Assembly (NCBI RefSeq): GCF_902859805.1
Contig: NZ_CADIKC010000012.1
Coordinates: 62,001-126,000 of the forward strand
Reading direction: 5' to 3'
Source of the DNA: Paraburkholderia sediminicola
Lineage (GTDB): Bacteria; Pseudomonadota; Gammaproteobacteria; Burkholderiales; Burkholderiaceae
Length of the DNA stretch: 64,000 bases
Shown here one piece after another: positions 1 through 8,147 of the stretch (position 1 is its first letter; every line of letters starts with the position of its first letter). Position numbers and translations under genes: made by a program. The notes beneath the pieces are model-generated. The model was not told the origin of the DNA, searched no databases, and saw only the letters and a list, made by a program, of their open reading frames with translations.

Positions 1-268
1 TCAGGTCCCGCCGAACGGCCAGCCGATCGTGCTGATGAGCGATGCGCAGACCACCGGCGGCTATCCGAAGATCGGCGCCGTGATCCAGGCCGATCTATGG
101 AAGCTCGCGCAGGTTCGCCTGAACGCCGCCATCCGTTTCATCCCGACGACGCCCTTTGAGGCACGCCAGGCTTTGCTGGAAGAACGCACGTATTTGCGGC
201 AGATCGACGCCGCGATTGCCATGCACGAAGAACGTTGCGCGCGCCAGCCGGCGGTCGCAGCGCTGTAA
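1..268 (+). CDS. pxpC: 5-oxoprolinase subunit C, C-terminal fragment (biotin-dependent carboxyltransferase family)
   Basis: The open frame enters from the left edge (first full codon at base 2) and gives the last 88 residues of a PxpC/KipA-type protein. The run PNGQPIVLMSDAQTTGGYPK is typical of the conserved core of the family. PxpC works with PxpA and PxpB in ATP-dependent opening of 5-oxoproline (pyroglutamate) to glutamate in the cytosol. The stop lies 19 bases before pxpA, so the two are in one operon. The gene is cut only by the window edge; there is no sign of breakage. Confidence 0.9.
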   Translation, partial: QVPPNGQPIVLMSDAQTTGGYPKIGAVIQADLWKLAQVRLNAAIRFIPTTPFEARQALLEERTYLRQIDAAIAMHEERCARQPAVAAL

Positions 269-287
269 CACTAAGTAGGGGAACACC

Positions 288-1040
288 ATGGAAATCGATT
301 TGAACGCCGATCTCGGCGAAGGCTGCGGTTCCGACGAGGCGCTGCTCGACCTCGTCAGCTCGGCCAACATCGCGTGCGGCTGGCACGCGGGCGGCGCCAA
401 CGCCATGCGCGACTGCGTGCGCTGGGCGGTGCAAAAAGGCGTGTCGATCGGCGCACATCCGAGCTTTAACGATCCTGAGAATTTTGGCCGCAAGGAAATG
501 GATCTGCCGGCCAACGATATCTACGCAGGCGTGCTGTATCAGCTCGGCGCCCTGTCGGCGATTGCGCAGGCCGAGGGCGGCCGCATCGCGCACGTCAAGC
601 CGCACGGTGCGCTGTACAACCAGGCAGCGCGCGACGCGAAGATTGCCGACGCGATTGTCTCGGCGGTTCACGATTTCGACCCGTCGGTAGCGGTGTTCGC
701 GCTCGCCAACAGCGGGCTCGTGACGGCTGCCCGGGCAGCCGGCCTGACTGCCATCGAAGAAGTATTCGCCGACCGCGGTTATCGCGCCGACGGCTCGCTC
801 GTGCCGCGCAAGGAGCCGGGCGCGCTGCTCGACGACGAAGACATGGTGCTGGAGCGCACGCTCGCCATGGTGCGCGAGCGCCGCGTGCAGGCAGTCGACG
901 GACATTGGGTGCCGCTCAACGCCCAAACCATCTGTCTGCACGGCGACGGTCCGCACGCACTGGCGTTCGCGCGGCGTATCCGCAGCGCGCTAGAAGACGC
1001 GGGCATTGATGTTCACGCGGCCGGCGCCGCGCGCGTCTGA
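288..1040 (+). CDS. pxpA: 5-oxoprolinase subunit A (LamB/YcsF family)
   Basis: A 250-residue protein of normal family length. It begins MEIDLNADLGEGCG and carries SSANIACGWHAG (about residues 24-35), GAHPSF and HVKPHGALYN, the conserved LamB/YcsF blocks. PxpA is the subunit thought to act on 5-oxoproline, with PxpB/PxpC supplying the ATP-dependent activation. The ATG follows a purine-rich AGGGGA site. It directly follows pxpC, and a GC-rich hairpin lies about 55 bases after the stop. Function is known from the family; the residue matches are visible here. Confidence 0.95.
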   Translation: MEIDLNADLGEGCGSDEALLDLVSSANIACGWHAGGANAMRDCVRWAVQKGVSIGAHPSFNDPENFGRKEMDLPANDIYAGVLYQLGALSAIAQAEGGRIAHVKPHGALYNQAARDAKIADAIVSAVHDFDPSVAVFALANSGLVTAARAAGLTAIEEVFADRGYRADGSLVPRKEPGALLDDEDMVLERTLAMVRERRVQAVDGHWVPLNAQTICLHGDGPHALAFARRIRSALEDAGIDVHAAGAARV

Positions 1041-1096
1041 TCCGCGCGTCGATCAGCGCGAGCCAGACAGCGCGATCCAACCGTTGCTCAACCCTG

Positions 1097-1121
1097 AACG
1101 CCCCGCTCCGTGCGGGGCGTT
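1097..1121 (+). terminator. Candidate terminator after pxpA
   Basis: A 10-bp GC-rich stem (AACGCCCCGC / GCGGGGCGTT) with a 5-base loop ends in only two T residues. It may end or attenuate the pxp transcript before the DUF969 gene. The short T tract makes it a weak call. Confidence 0.45.
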
Positions 1122-1159
1122 TGCCAGGTACACGACGACGCATCGCAGTACCCGCAGAT

Positions 1160-1245
1160 GATTAGCAAATGAGCAGCAGATAAGCGGCAAACGAGCAGCA
1201 AGCAGGCAGCAAACAAGCAGCAGATGCAGGTGCAGGTGTAGTCGA
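1160..1245. repeat. Low-complexity AGCAG-rich intergenic stretch
   Basis: Between pxpA and the DUF969 gene (315 bases without a gene) the sequence is made of loosely repeated AGCAGCA / GGCAGCAAA words, ending in GCAGGTGCAGGTG. No gene or clear promoter was recognised here. It resembles a slippage-prone simple repeat. Confidence 0.6.
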
Positions 1246-1356
1246 AGCAACGCGGCCATCAAGAGCCGTGGCAGCAAGACGGCGCGTGGATCACCAGGCG
1301 CCGGCCCACGTTAGCCGCCACAAGCGGCGAGGTTGAAACCCTGTTTGGAGATCCAG

Positions 1357-2106
1357 ATGCAGACAACAGTCAGTCTATGGCCGCTCATTGGCGTGGCCGT
1401 CATCATCGTCGGCTTTTTATTACGGTTCAATCCGATGCTGATCGTGGCGGTGGCCGCGATCATCACCGGTCTGGCCGCGCATTTCCCGCCTGAAAAGATC
1501 CTCGCTGAAATCGGCACCGGCTTCATCAAGACCCGCAATATCCCGCTGATCATCCTGCTGCCGCTGGCCGTAATCGGCCTGCTGGAACGACATGGCTTGC
1601 GTGAGCGTGCGCAAGCGTGGATCGGCGGCATCAAGGCCGCGACCGCAGGGCGTTTGCTGATCGTCTATCTGCTGGTGCGCGAACTGACCGCCGCTGTCGG
1701 CCTGACCGGTCTCGGCGGCCATCCGCAAATGGTGCGTCCGTTGATCGCACCGATGGCCGAAGGCGCGACTGAAACGCGCTTCGGCAAGATCAGCGACGCA
1801 GTTCGCTTCAAGCTGCGTGCCTTCTCCGCCGCGACCGACAACGTCGGCCTGTTTTTCGGTGAAGACATCTTCGTCGCGTTCGGCGCAATTGTGCTGATGA
1901 CGACCTTCCTGAAAGAAGCCGGCATCGTCGTCGAGCCGATTCACGTGGCCGTCTGGGGCATCCCGACCGCGATCTGCGCGTTCATCATTCATGGCTTCCG
2001 CCTCTATCTGCTCGACCGCAGGCTCGAACGCGAACTGCGCGGCAATGCCGCAACGAACACCGCCTCCGTTTCGCCGACGCAACCCGCCGCAGGAGACAAA
2101 GCATGA
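1357..2106 (+). CDS. DUF969 family membrane protein
   Basis: A 249-residue, strongly hydrophobic protein with several membrane segments (for example about residues 8-24, 27-45 and 60-78) and the loop GLGGHPQMVRPLIAPMAEGA. It matches the DUF969 family. I chose ATG 1357 because GGAG lies 6 bases upstream; an in-frame TTG at 1333 has no site. Its stop overlaps the next gene's start by 4 bases, so the two are translationally coupled. DUF969/DUF979 pairs commonly lie beside 5-oxoprolinase or pyrrolidone peptidase genes, which suggests (inference) a two-part inner-membrane permease for 5-oxoproline or a related compound. Confidence 0.85.
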   Translation: MQTTVSLWPLIGVAVIIVGFLLRFNPMLIVAVAAIITGLAAHFPPEKILAEIGTGFIKTRNIPLIILLPLAVIGLLERHGLRERAQAWIGGIKAATAGRLLIVYLLVRELTAAVGLTGLGGHPQMVRPLIAPMAEGATETRFGKISDAVRFKLRAFSAATDNVGLFFGEDIFVAFGAIVLMTTFLKEAGIVVEPIHVAVWGIPTAICAFIIHGFRLYLLDRRLERELRGNAATNTASVSPTQPAAGDKA

Positions 2107-3059
2107 CGTTCACGATTACCTATCTGTTCTGGCTGCTCGGCGTCGTGCTGCTCGTCATCGGCGGCATGATCGTCACGGATAAGGAGCACCCGCGCCGTTT
2201 CACGGCCGGCGGTTTCTGGATTCTTTACGCACTGATCTTCCTGATCGGCGACAAGCTGCCGCCCTCCGTGGTCGGCGTGCTGGTCATCGTGATGGCGCTG
2301 GCCGCGGGCTTCGGCGGTGTGACCGCGGCCAAGCCGAAACTGCTGTCGCTTGAAGCGCGCAAGGCTAGCGCCGCGCGTCTGGGCAACAAGCTGTTCGTGC
2401 CCGCGCTGACGATTCCGGTTGTCACCGTGATCATTACGCTGTCGGCCAGCCATCTGATCTTCGGCGGCATGCCGCTGATCGAGAAAGCGAACGTGACGTT
2501 GATCGGCTTCGGCATCGGCTGCGTGATCGCACTTGCGATTGCCTGCGTACTGACACGCGATACCGTCGGGCAGTCGATGAAAGAAGCACGCCGCCTGGTC
2601 GATGCGTTGTCATGGGCCGCGGTACTGCCGCAGATGCTCGGTATGCTCGGCCTCGTGTTCTCGGACGCCGGCGTCGGCAAGGCGGTCGCTCACGTGACCA
2701 CGGCCTACATCAGCCTCGACTACCGCTTTATCGCGGTGGCCGTGTACTGCATCGGCATGGCGCTCTTCACCATGGTGATGGGTAACGGCTTCGCCGCGTT
2801 CCCGGTGATGACAGGCGGAGTCGGCGTGCCGATCCTGGTCGGCGTGTTTCACGGCAACCCGGCGGTGATGGTCGCGATCGGCATGTTCTCGGGCTACTGC
2901 GGCACGCTGATGACGCCGATGGCCGCGAACTTCAACATGGTGCCGGCCGCGCTGCTCGAACTGCCGGATAAGAATGCGGTGATCAAGGTGCAGGTGCCCA
3001 CTGCGCTGAGCTTACTGGTTGTGAACATCTTCCTGTTGAATTTCCTGATGTTCCTGTAG
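2103..3059 (+). CDS. DUF979 family membrane protein
   Basis: A 318-residue polytopic membrane protein, partner of the DUF969 protein upstream (ATGA overlap). Hydrophobic segments cover much of its length, starting with ITYLFWLLGVVLLVIGGMIV. Conserved family blocks such as GNGFAAFPVMTGGVGVPILV and YCGTLMTPMAANFN are visible. No soluble catalytic motif is seen. The likely role is transport together with its neighbour, in the pxp context; the substrate is not proven by sequence. Confidence 0.85.
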   Translation: MTFTITYLFWLLGVVLLVIGGMIVTDKEHPRRFTAGGFWILYALIFLIGDKLPPSVVGVLVIVMALAAGFGGVTAAKPKLLSLEARKASAARLGNKLFVPALTIPVVTVIITLSASHLIFGGMPLIEKANVTLIGFGIGCVIALAIACVLTRDTVGQSMKEARRLVDALSWAAVLPQMLGMLGLVFSDAGVGKAVAHVTTAYISLDYRFIAVAVYCIGMALFTMVMGNGFAAFPVMTGGVGVPILVGVFHGNPAVMVAIGMFSGYCGTLMTPMAANFNMVPAALLELPDKNAVIKVQVPTALSLLVVNIFLLNFLMFL

Positions 3060-3145
3060 GGCCGTTGGCCGAGCCGCGTGGCAAACGCCAACATCGCGTA
3101 GGACTTTCGCTCTGACGGATGCATGCGCGTGAGTCCGCGGCAAAT

Positions 3146-3171
3146 GGACGCCGCCGAATTCGGAGGCGTCC
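3146..3171. other. Near-perfect 26-bp palindrome between DUF979 gene and TPR gene
   Basis: GGACGCC, one unmatched base, CCGAATTCGG, one unmatched base, GGCGTCC. It could be a terminator stem for the upstream operon (no T run follows) or a dimeric operator. A second hairpin, GTGGATG / CATCCAC, lies at 3204-3223, just before the TPR gene. Confidence 0.5.
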
Positions 3172-3277
3172 GATCGTCTGGCAAGGGGCCTGAACATAAG
3201 CTGGTGGATGCTCTTCCATCCACATGCGCTGGCGACGCGCGCAATGCACGCCGTCAGCGCTTTCCAGCAGGTCCCTC

Positions 3278-5083
3278 ATGGAACACCAATCCCACCCCGA
3301 CAGCGCGTCCACCAACGCGCCGTCCTCCGCTTATCTTGCTTCTCTGATCGAGGCCGCGCTCGAAGCACACCAGGCCGGGCGCCTAGATGCCGCCGAGCCT
3401 TTTTACCGCGAAGCCCTCGCACTCGACCCAACGCATTCCAAAACGTTGCATTACTTCGGCGTGCTGCAGCATCAGCGCGGCAACCATGCTTTCGCCGCCG
3501 AGTTGATGAGCGACGCGCTCAAACTCGATCGCACCGACGCCGCCTGCTGGAGCAACCGTGGCCTCGTCGCCGCTGCGCTCGGTCATCGCAAAGAAGCGAT
3601 GATCTGCTATGACCAGGCGCTGCAGTTGCAACCGGATTTCGCAGACGCGCGCAACAACTTCGGTGTCGCGCTACAAGCGCAAGGCTCGTTCGAGGTAGCG
3701 ATCGAGCAGTATCGGCTGGCGTTGGCGGTAAATCCCTCGCTGATCGACGCACATCTGAACCTCGGCACGGCGCTGAACAAGCTCGGCCGCTACGAGGAGG
3801 CGCTGGCCTGCTATCAGAACGCGCTGTCGCTCAATCCCCACTCGGCGGAAGCGCATTTCTATGCTGGCAATGCGCACAACGCACAAGGCGATCACGCCGC
3901 AGCCATCGCCAGTTTCGAACGGGCACTGGCACTGCGCGGCGACTATGCCGAGGCCCACATCAACCTGGGCAGCCTGATCGGCAAGCTCGGTAACTACGCC
4001 GGCGCAGAATCGCAGTATCGGCGCGCGGTCGCACTCAAGCCGAACCCGACAAACCTGGTTTGCCTCGGCGGCTCGCTCGGCGCGCAGGGCCGCCTGGATG
4101 AAGAAGAAGGCTTCTACCGCCATGCACTGGCGCTCGATCCCAACTACGCGGATGCACATCAGGGCCTTGCGTGGCTGCTGCTCAAGCGCGGCGATTACAA
4201 GCAGGGCTGGGCGGAATTTGCGAAGCGCTGGCGCAAAAGCGAGTACGAGGCGATCGCCGTGCCGGGCGTTGCCGAGTGGCATGGCGAGCCGCTCGACGGG
4301 CGCCGTCTGTTGCTGGTTGGCGAACAGGGTTTCGGCGACCATTTCCAGTTTTTGCGCTATGCACGCGTGCTCGAGCAACTCGGCGCCACGGTCGACCTCT
4401 GTGTGCGCGAGCCGCTTCAGCCGCTGGTCGAACGCATCCCAGGCGTGCATCGCGCGTTCAGCGGGAAGCCTGAAGGTCAGTACGATTTCTGGGTGCCGAT
4501 GATGAGCGTGCCGTCGTGTGTCGGCACCGAACTGTCGACCATTCCCGTGGATGTGCCGTATATGTTCGCCGACCAGGCAAAGATCAAAATATGGCGCAAG
4601 CGGGCAGACTCAGCCGGCAAAGCGAAACGCAAAGTGGGCCTGGTGTGGTCCGGCAGCCCGACGTTCGGCAACGATCGTTATCGCTCGATGGCATTGGTAG
4701 CCCTGAGTCCGCTAAGTGAGCTGAATGACGTCGCGTGGTACGCGCTGCAAAAGGGCGCTGCGCACGCTCAGTTGGCTGATGCGCCTGAAGCTTTCCGCGC
4801 CCACGATTTCACCGCAGATCTGAACAGCTTCGACGACACCGCCGCGCTCATCATGGCTCTCGACCTTGTGATCGCCGTGGACACCGGCGTGGCGCATCTG
4901 GCGGCCGCACTGGGCAAGCCGGTGTGGGTGCTGCTGCCGGCCAACTCGGACTGGCGCTGGCTCGAAGAGCGCAGCGATTCGCCGTGGTATCCGGCGATGA
5001 AGTTGTTCCGGCAGACCACGTTGGGCGATTGGGCGCCGGTGGTCGAACGCGTATCGGAAGAACTACGCGGTGGCAGTCTATAA
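3278..5083 (+). CDS. TPR-repeat glycosyltransferase-like protein
   Basis: A 601-residue protein. The first ~320 residues hold about eight tetratricopeptide repeats (pattern ...A...Y..AL.L.P...A..NLG). The C-terminal ~270 residues resemble the heptosyltransferase/O-GlcNAc-transferase-like fold, with LLLVGEQGFGDHFQFLRYA, KVGLVWSGSP and DTGVAHLAAALGKPVWVLLP. Such proteins transfer sugars to proteins or polysaccharides in the cytoplasm, but the acceptor cannot be read from sequence. ATG 3278 has a weak AGCAGG site. No partner genes adjoin it, so it is a single-gene unit. It could be linked to flagellin glycosylation, but no flagellin gene is near. Confidence 0.8.
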   Translation: MEHQSHPDSASTNAPSSAYLASLIEAALEAHQAGRLDAAEPFYREALALDPTHSKTLHYFGVLQHQRGNHAFAAELMSDALKLDRTDAACWSNRGLVAAALGHRKEAMICYDQALQLQPDFADARNNFGVALQAQGSFEVAIEQYRLALAVNPSLIDAHLNLGTALNKLGRYEEALACYQNALSLNPHSAEAHFYAGNAHNAQGDHAAAIASFERALALRGDYAEAHINLGSLIGKLGNYAGAESQYRRAVALKPNPTNLVCLGGSLGAQGRLDEEEGFYRHALALDPNYADAHQGLAWLLLKRGDYKQGWAEFAKRWRKSEYEAIAVPGVAEWHGEPLDGRRLLLVGEQGFGDHFQFLRYARVLEQLGATVDLCVREPLQPLVERIPGVHRAFSGKPEGQYDFWVPMMSVPSCVGTELSTIPVDVPYMFADQAKIKIWRKRADSAGKAKRKVGLVWSGSPTFGNDRYRSMALVALSPLSELNDVAWYALQKGAAHAQLADAPEAFRAHDFTADLNSFDDTAALIMALDLVIAVDTGVAHLAAALGKPVWVLLPANSDWRWLEERSDSPWYPAMKLFRQTTLGDWAPVVERVSEELRGGSL

Positions 5084-5193
5084 AACCTACGCTGCGCGGA
5101 TTCCAGGCGTTTCTGCGCAGCGCTTTCTCAGTCCCTTCATACGCAACTTAGTACGCACCTACGTACGCAGACAGAATGCCGCAACGCCGCGCC

Positions 5194-5451
5194 TTAAGAA
5201 CGGCGGCGCTGCTGCGCCAGCATGTAAGCGCGCAACAACTTGTTGATGCGCGTTTGATACCCGGCTCCCTGTTCTTTGAACCAGCTCAGTACGTCTGCGT
5301 CCAGGCGCATGGTCACAGCCTGTTTCGGCGGAACGTGCAGCTCGGCACGGTCAAAAAAATCGTCACCCAATTCGGGGACGTCGCTCGTGTCGATTTGCGC
5401 GTCGCCTGCTTTTGCAAGTCGCTTCCAGTCGGTTCCTGATGCTTTACCCAT
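5194..5451 (-). CDS. brnA: BrnA-family antitoxin (CopG/Arc-like)
   Basis: An 85-residue protein with the BrnA ending: PPKQAVTMRLDADVLSWFK followed by QGAGYQTRINKLLRAYM, a ribbon-helix-helix DNA-binding unit. BrnA neutralises the BrnT RNase and represses the operon. Start 5451 is preferred over the in-frame start at 5490 because AGAGG lies 8 bases upstream. It follows brnT on the same strand, the canonical brnTA order. Confidence 0.88.
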   Translation of the reverse strand: MGKASGTDWKRLAKAGDAQIDTSDVPELGDDFFDRAELHVPPKQAVTMRLDADVLSWFKEQGAGYQTRINKLLRAYMLAQQRRRS

Positions 5452-5502
5452 GATTTCGCCTCTGCTCCTTTTCAGCCATTCGCACGCCACCTACGGTGCC
5501 AG

Positions 5503-5781
5503 TCAATTCCAGACGCTGTACTTGTAACGGTTGACCTCGTGCTTCGTCGCTTTGCGAGCCGAAATGATTCGGATCACATCGGCATTGCGTTCGACGTACA
5601 CCACCACGCCTACGATGGCGGCCATCCAGCCAAGCGCTACCCAGCGCTCCTCACCATAGTCTTCCCGCTGGTCTATCGCCGTCAGCACGGGATGATCGAA
5701 TACGTCGACAGCGTCCCTGAAATCGATGCCATGCTTACGAATGTTGATTTGATTCTTGAGTTCGTCCCATTCAAACCGCAC
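5503..5781 (-). CDS. brnT: BrnT-family toxin (RelE-like RNase fold)
   Basis: About 92 residues from GTG 5781, giving VRFEWDELKNQINIRKHGI, the usual BrnT amino end, then ERWVALGW and RIISARKATKHEVNRY. BrnT is a ribonuclease that halts growth until BrnA binds it. An ATG at 5808 is in frame, but the likely promoter (-10 TATGAT) would start transcription at or inside it, and GTG 5781 has an AGG 7 bases upstream. The catalytic-type residues near the end (R...S.R.A) are intact. Confidence 0.87.
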   Translation of the reverse strand: MRFEWDELKNQINIRKHGIDFRDAVDVFDHPVLTAIDQREDYGEERWVALGWMAAIVGVVVYVERNADVIRIISARKATKHEVNRYKYSVWN

Positions 5782-5810
5782 ACAGCACCTGTATTGACGT
5801 CTGTACATAC

Positions 5811-5839
5811 ATCATAACACGCACACGTGGCTATGTCCG
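5811..5839 (-). promoter_or_regulatory. Candidate sigma-70 promoter of brnTA
   Basis: On the minus strand CGGACA, 17 bases, TATGAT. A small palindromic run (TGTATGTACA) overlaps the predicted transcription start and could be the BrnA operator. The -35 element is weak, so this is a tentative call. Confidence 0.45.
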
Positions 5840-5983
5840 CGTGAGCCGCGAGCAGTTTGCGACACACGTCAGCGTCGGACTGGCTGTGAAATTACCGGTT
5901 CCTGATCTGGCCGAACGGCCTACCCCGGTTAAGACTGTGATCAACCACGCCGCAGATTTCGCAGCGTAAGGCCGTGACGACTC

Positions 5984-7135
5984 TCACCCCGCATCCACCA
6001 CGAACCCGTGCTGGCGCAAAAGCTGTAGCACGCCCTTGCGGCCACCCAGATGCAATGCGCCGATCGCCACGAACACCGGCTTGTTCGGCCCGGCGATTAG
6101 CAGCATCCGCGATACGAAGCGCCGATTGCGCTCGTACACGATCCGGTTGTCGATCGAATCGGAGATCCGCTTGTCGCGCGCCAGCTTTTCGGACTTGGCG
6201 GCCTGCCACGCCGCAATCGCATCGGCATCGCCCACGCGCCACAGCCGATGCAACGTCTTCACATCGTCGACGTTTTCCGCGGGTGTCTGCACCAGGTCCT
6301 GCGCGAGCATTTCGCGTTGCTGCGCAAGCGTGAGTCCGGTGAACGCACGCATTTGCTGTGGCAAGGTCTCGAGGCCGACGATCTTGCCGCGCGTCCTGAT
6401 ATACACGTTCTGCAATTGCGCTTCCGTGCCGTACTCGGTCTGCAAACCGGCACTCAACGAATCGTAGGTTTCAACCACCAGGGACGCGAGCCACGGCCGC
6501 ATCTTCTTGATTTCATCCTGCGCCGCGGGATTGCCGCGCAGGCGCAAGGCGAGCTTGCGCCACAAAGGCTCCGGCAGCAGACCCGGCAGACAGTCGCGAC
6601 GGCATACGCCGTACTTCGACACATCGTCTTGTGAAACCAGCAGTTCGTCGGGTGAAAGTTCGAGCGCCAGCGTCGGCGAGGCCGCGAGAGCGCCGAGGAT
6701 CGGCGCGCGGAACGGTTGTCCGGCTGGATAGTCGGCCGGGTCGCCGACATGCAACGTGCCGAGCACGTAAATAGTCGTGGTACCGCGTGTCGCGACGTAG
6801 AACGGCATGCGCGCCGGTTGCGCGCGCACCGGACCGCTCGCCGTGGTGCCAGGCATAGCGGGCGGCGGATTGAAGCCCGGCAAGGTGGCACGCGGCGGCG
6901 CCGGCAGACTGGGCACCGGCACCGCCGGCCGCCCCGCCTGGGCGGGCGTATTGGCGGCCGCCCCAGCAGCATGCGCGAGGCCGATCGGCCCTGCGCTCAA
7001 GTGAAAAGCAGAACATACGCCGAGGAGCGCGGCACCGGTCAGTGCAAACGCTCCCCAGCGCCGCGCGAAAGCAGCGTGGCGGCCACCATCACGCGAGCGG
7101 CGCGCAAGACGACGCGCCGCCACTGCATCAGGCAT
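5984..7135 (-). CDS. TraB/GumN family protein (Tiki-like fold), exported
   Basis: 383 residues from ATG 7135. A hydrophobic segment (about residues 27-50) followed by a Pro/Ala-rich linker suggests a signal or anchor. The domain starts near residue 108 with YVLGTLHVGDPADYP and ends AIGALHLGGRKGVLQLLRQ, the paired G..H motifs of the family. These proteins are thought to be metal-dependent peptidase-like enzymes; the substrate is unknown. The start overlaps the end of dppF by 8 bases, so it is the last gene of the dipeptide operon, which hints (inference) at a role in peptide handling. A longer start at 7192 would overlap dppF further. Confidence 0.82.
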   Translation of the reverse strand: MPDAVAARRLARRSRDGGRHAAFARRWGAFALTGAALLGVCSAFHLSAGPIGLAHAAGAAANTPAQAGRPAVPVPSLPAPPRATLPGFNPPPAMPGTTASGPVRAQPARMPFYVATRGTTTIYVLGTLHVGDPADYPAGQPFRAPILGALAASPTLALELSPDELLVSQDDVSKYGVCRRDCLPGLLPEPLWRKLALRLRGNPAAQDEIKKMRPWLASLVVETYDSLSAGLQTEYGTEAQLQNVYIRTRGKIVGLETLPQQMRAFTGLTLAQQREMLAQDLVQTPAENVDDVKTLHRLWRVGDADAIAAWQAAKSEKLARDKRISDSIDNRIVYERNRRFVSRMLLIAGPNKPVFVAIGALHLGGRKGVLQLLRQHGFVVDAG

Positions 7136-8147
7136 CCATGTCCCCCACCTCCTCGGCGCGGTGACACGACACCTGACGGCCATCCACTTCACGCAACTTC
7201 GGTTCTTCGCTGCGGCATCGGTCGATCGCGTACGGGCAGCGCTGATGGAACGTGCAGCCCGACGGCGGATTCAGCGGCGACGGCATTTCACCTTGCAGCT
7301 TGATCTTGATCGTGCGATCCGCTTCGAAGATCGAAGGCGTGGCCGACATCAGCGCACGCGTGTACGGATGACGCGGATTCGAGAAAATCCGCTTCTTGTC
7401 GCCAAGCTCCGCCACGCCGCCGAAGTACATCACCATCACATCGTCGGCGATATGCTCCACCACCGAAAGATTGTGCGAGATGAACACGTAGCTGGTCTTG
7501 AACTGCTCCTGCAGATCCATGAACAGATTGAGAATCTGCGCCTGGATCGAGACGTCGAGCGCGGACACCGGTTCATCGGCGACCACGATCTGCGGATCGA
7601 GGATCATCGCACGCGCAATAGCCACGCGCTGCCGCTGGCCGCCCGAGAACATATGCGGATAGCGCTTGGCATGCTCCGGACGCAGGCCGACCGTGCGCAT
7701 CATCTGCGCGATCCGTTCGGCGCGTTCGGTCGTGCTCAGTTGCGTATTGATCGCGAGCGGTTCGCTAAGCGTCTGCTCGACTGTCTTGCGCGGGTTCAGC
7801 GAGGCAAACGGATTCTGGAACACCATCTGCACGCGCCGCCGCAACGCCGCGATCTTCGCGTGATCGGCGCCCGCCACGTCTTCACCGTCGATCAACAGAC
7901 GGCCCGCGCTGGGCTTTTCGATCATGGTCAGTTGACGTGCGAGCGTGGATTTTCCGCAACCGGATTCACCCACCACCGCCAGGGTCTTGCCGCGTTCGAG
8001 CGCAAACGACACGCCGTTCAAAGCCTTGACCGTGCCCTGGCTGAACATGCTGCGCTTCACCGAGTAGTAACGCGCCAGCTTGTCGGCAACCAGGACGTGA
8101 TCGCCCGCATGGTCCGACTGGCGCCGCGGTTCAAGTACTGCGTTCAT
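7128..8147 (-). CDS. dppF: Dipeptide ABC transporter ATP-binding protein DppF
   Basis: 339 residues. Walker A GESGCGKS (about 60-67), signature FSGGQRQRVAIARAM, Walker B IVVADEPVSALD, and the C-terminal oligopeptide-transporter extension with a cysteine cluster (CTFHQRCPYAIDRC). It pairs with DppD to power import of di- or oligopeptides across the inner membrane. ATG 8147 overlaps the dppD stop by 4 bases (ATGA), so translation is coupled. Longer in-frame starts would lie inside dppD and are not needed. Confidence 0.93.
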   Translation of the reverse strand: MNAVLEPRRQSDHAGDHVLVADKLARYYSVKRSMFSQGTVKALNGVSFALERGKTLAVVGESGCGKSTLARQLTMIEKPSAGRLLIDGEDVAGADHAKIAALRRRVQMVFQNPFASLNPRKTVEQTLSEPLAINTQLSTTERAERIAQMMRTVGLRPEHAKRYPHMFSGGQRQRVAIARAMILDPQIVVADEPVSALDVSIQAQILNLFMDLQEQFKTSYVFISHNLSVVEHIADDVMVMYFGGVAELGDKKRIFSNPRHPYTRALMSATPSIFEADRTIKIKLQGEMPSPLNPPSGCTFHQRCPYAIDRCRSEEPKLREVDGRQVSCHRAEEVGDMDA

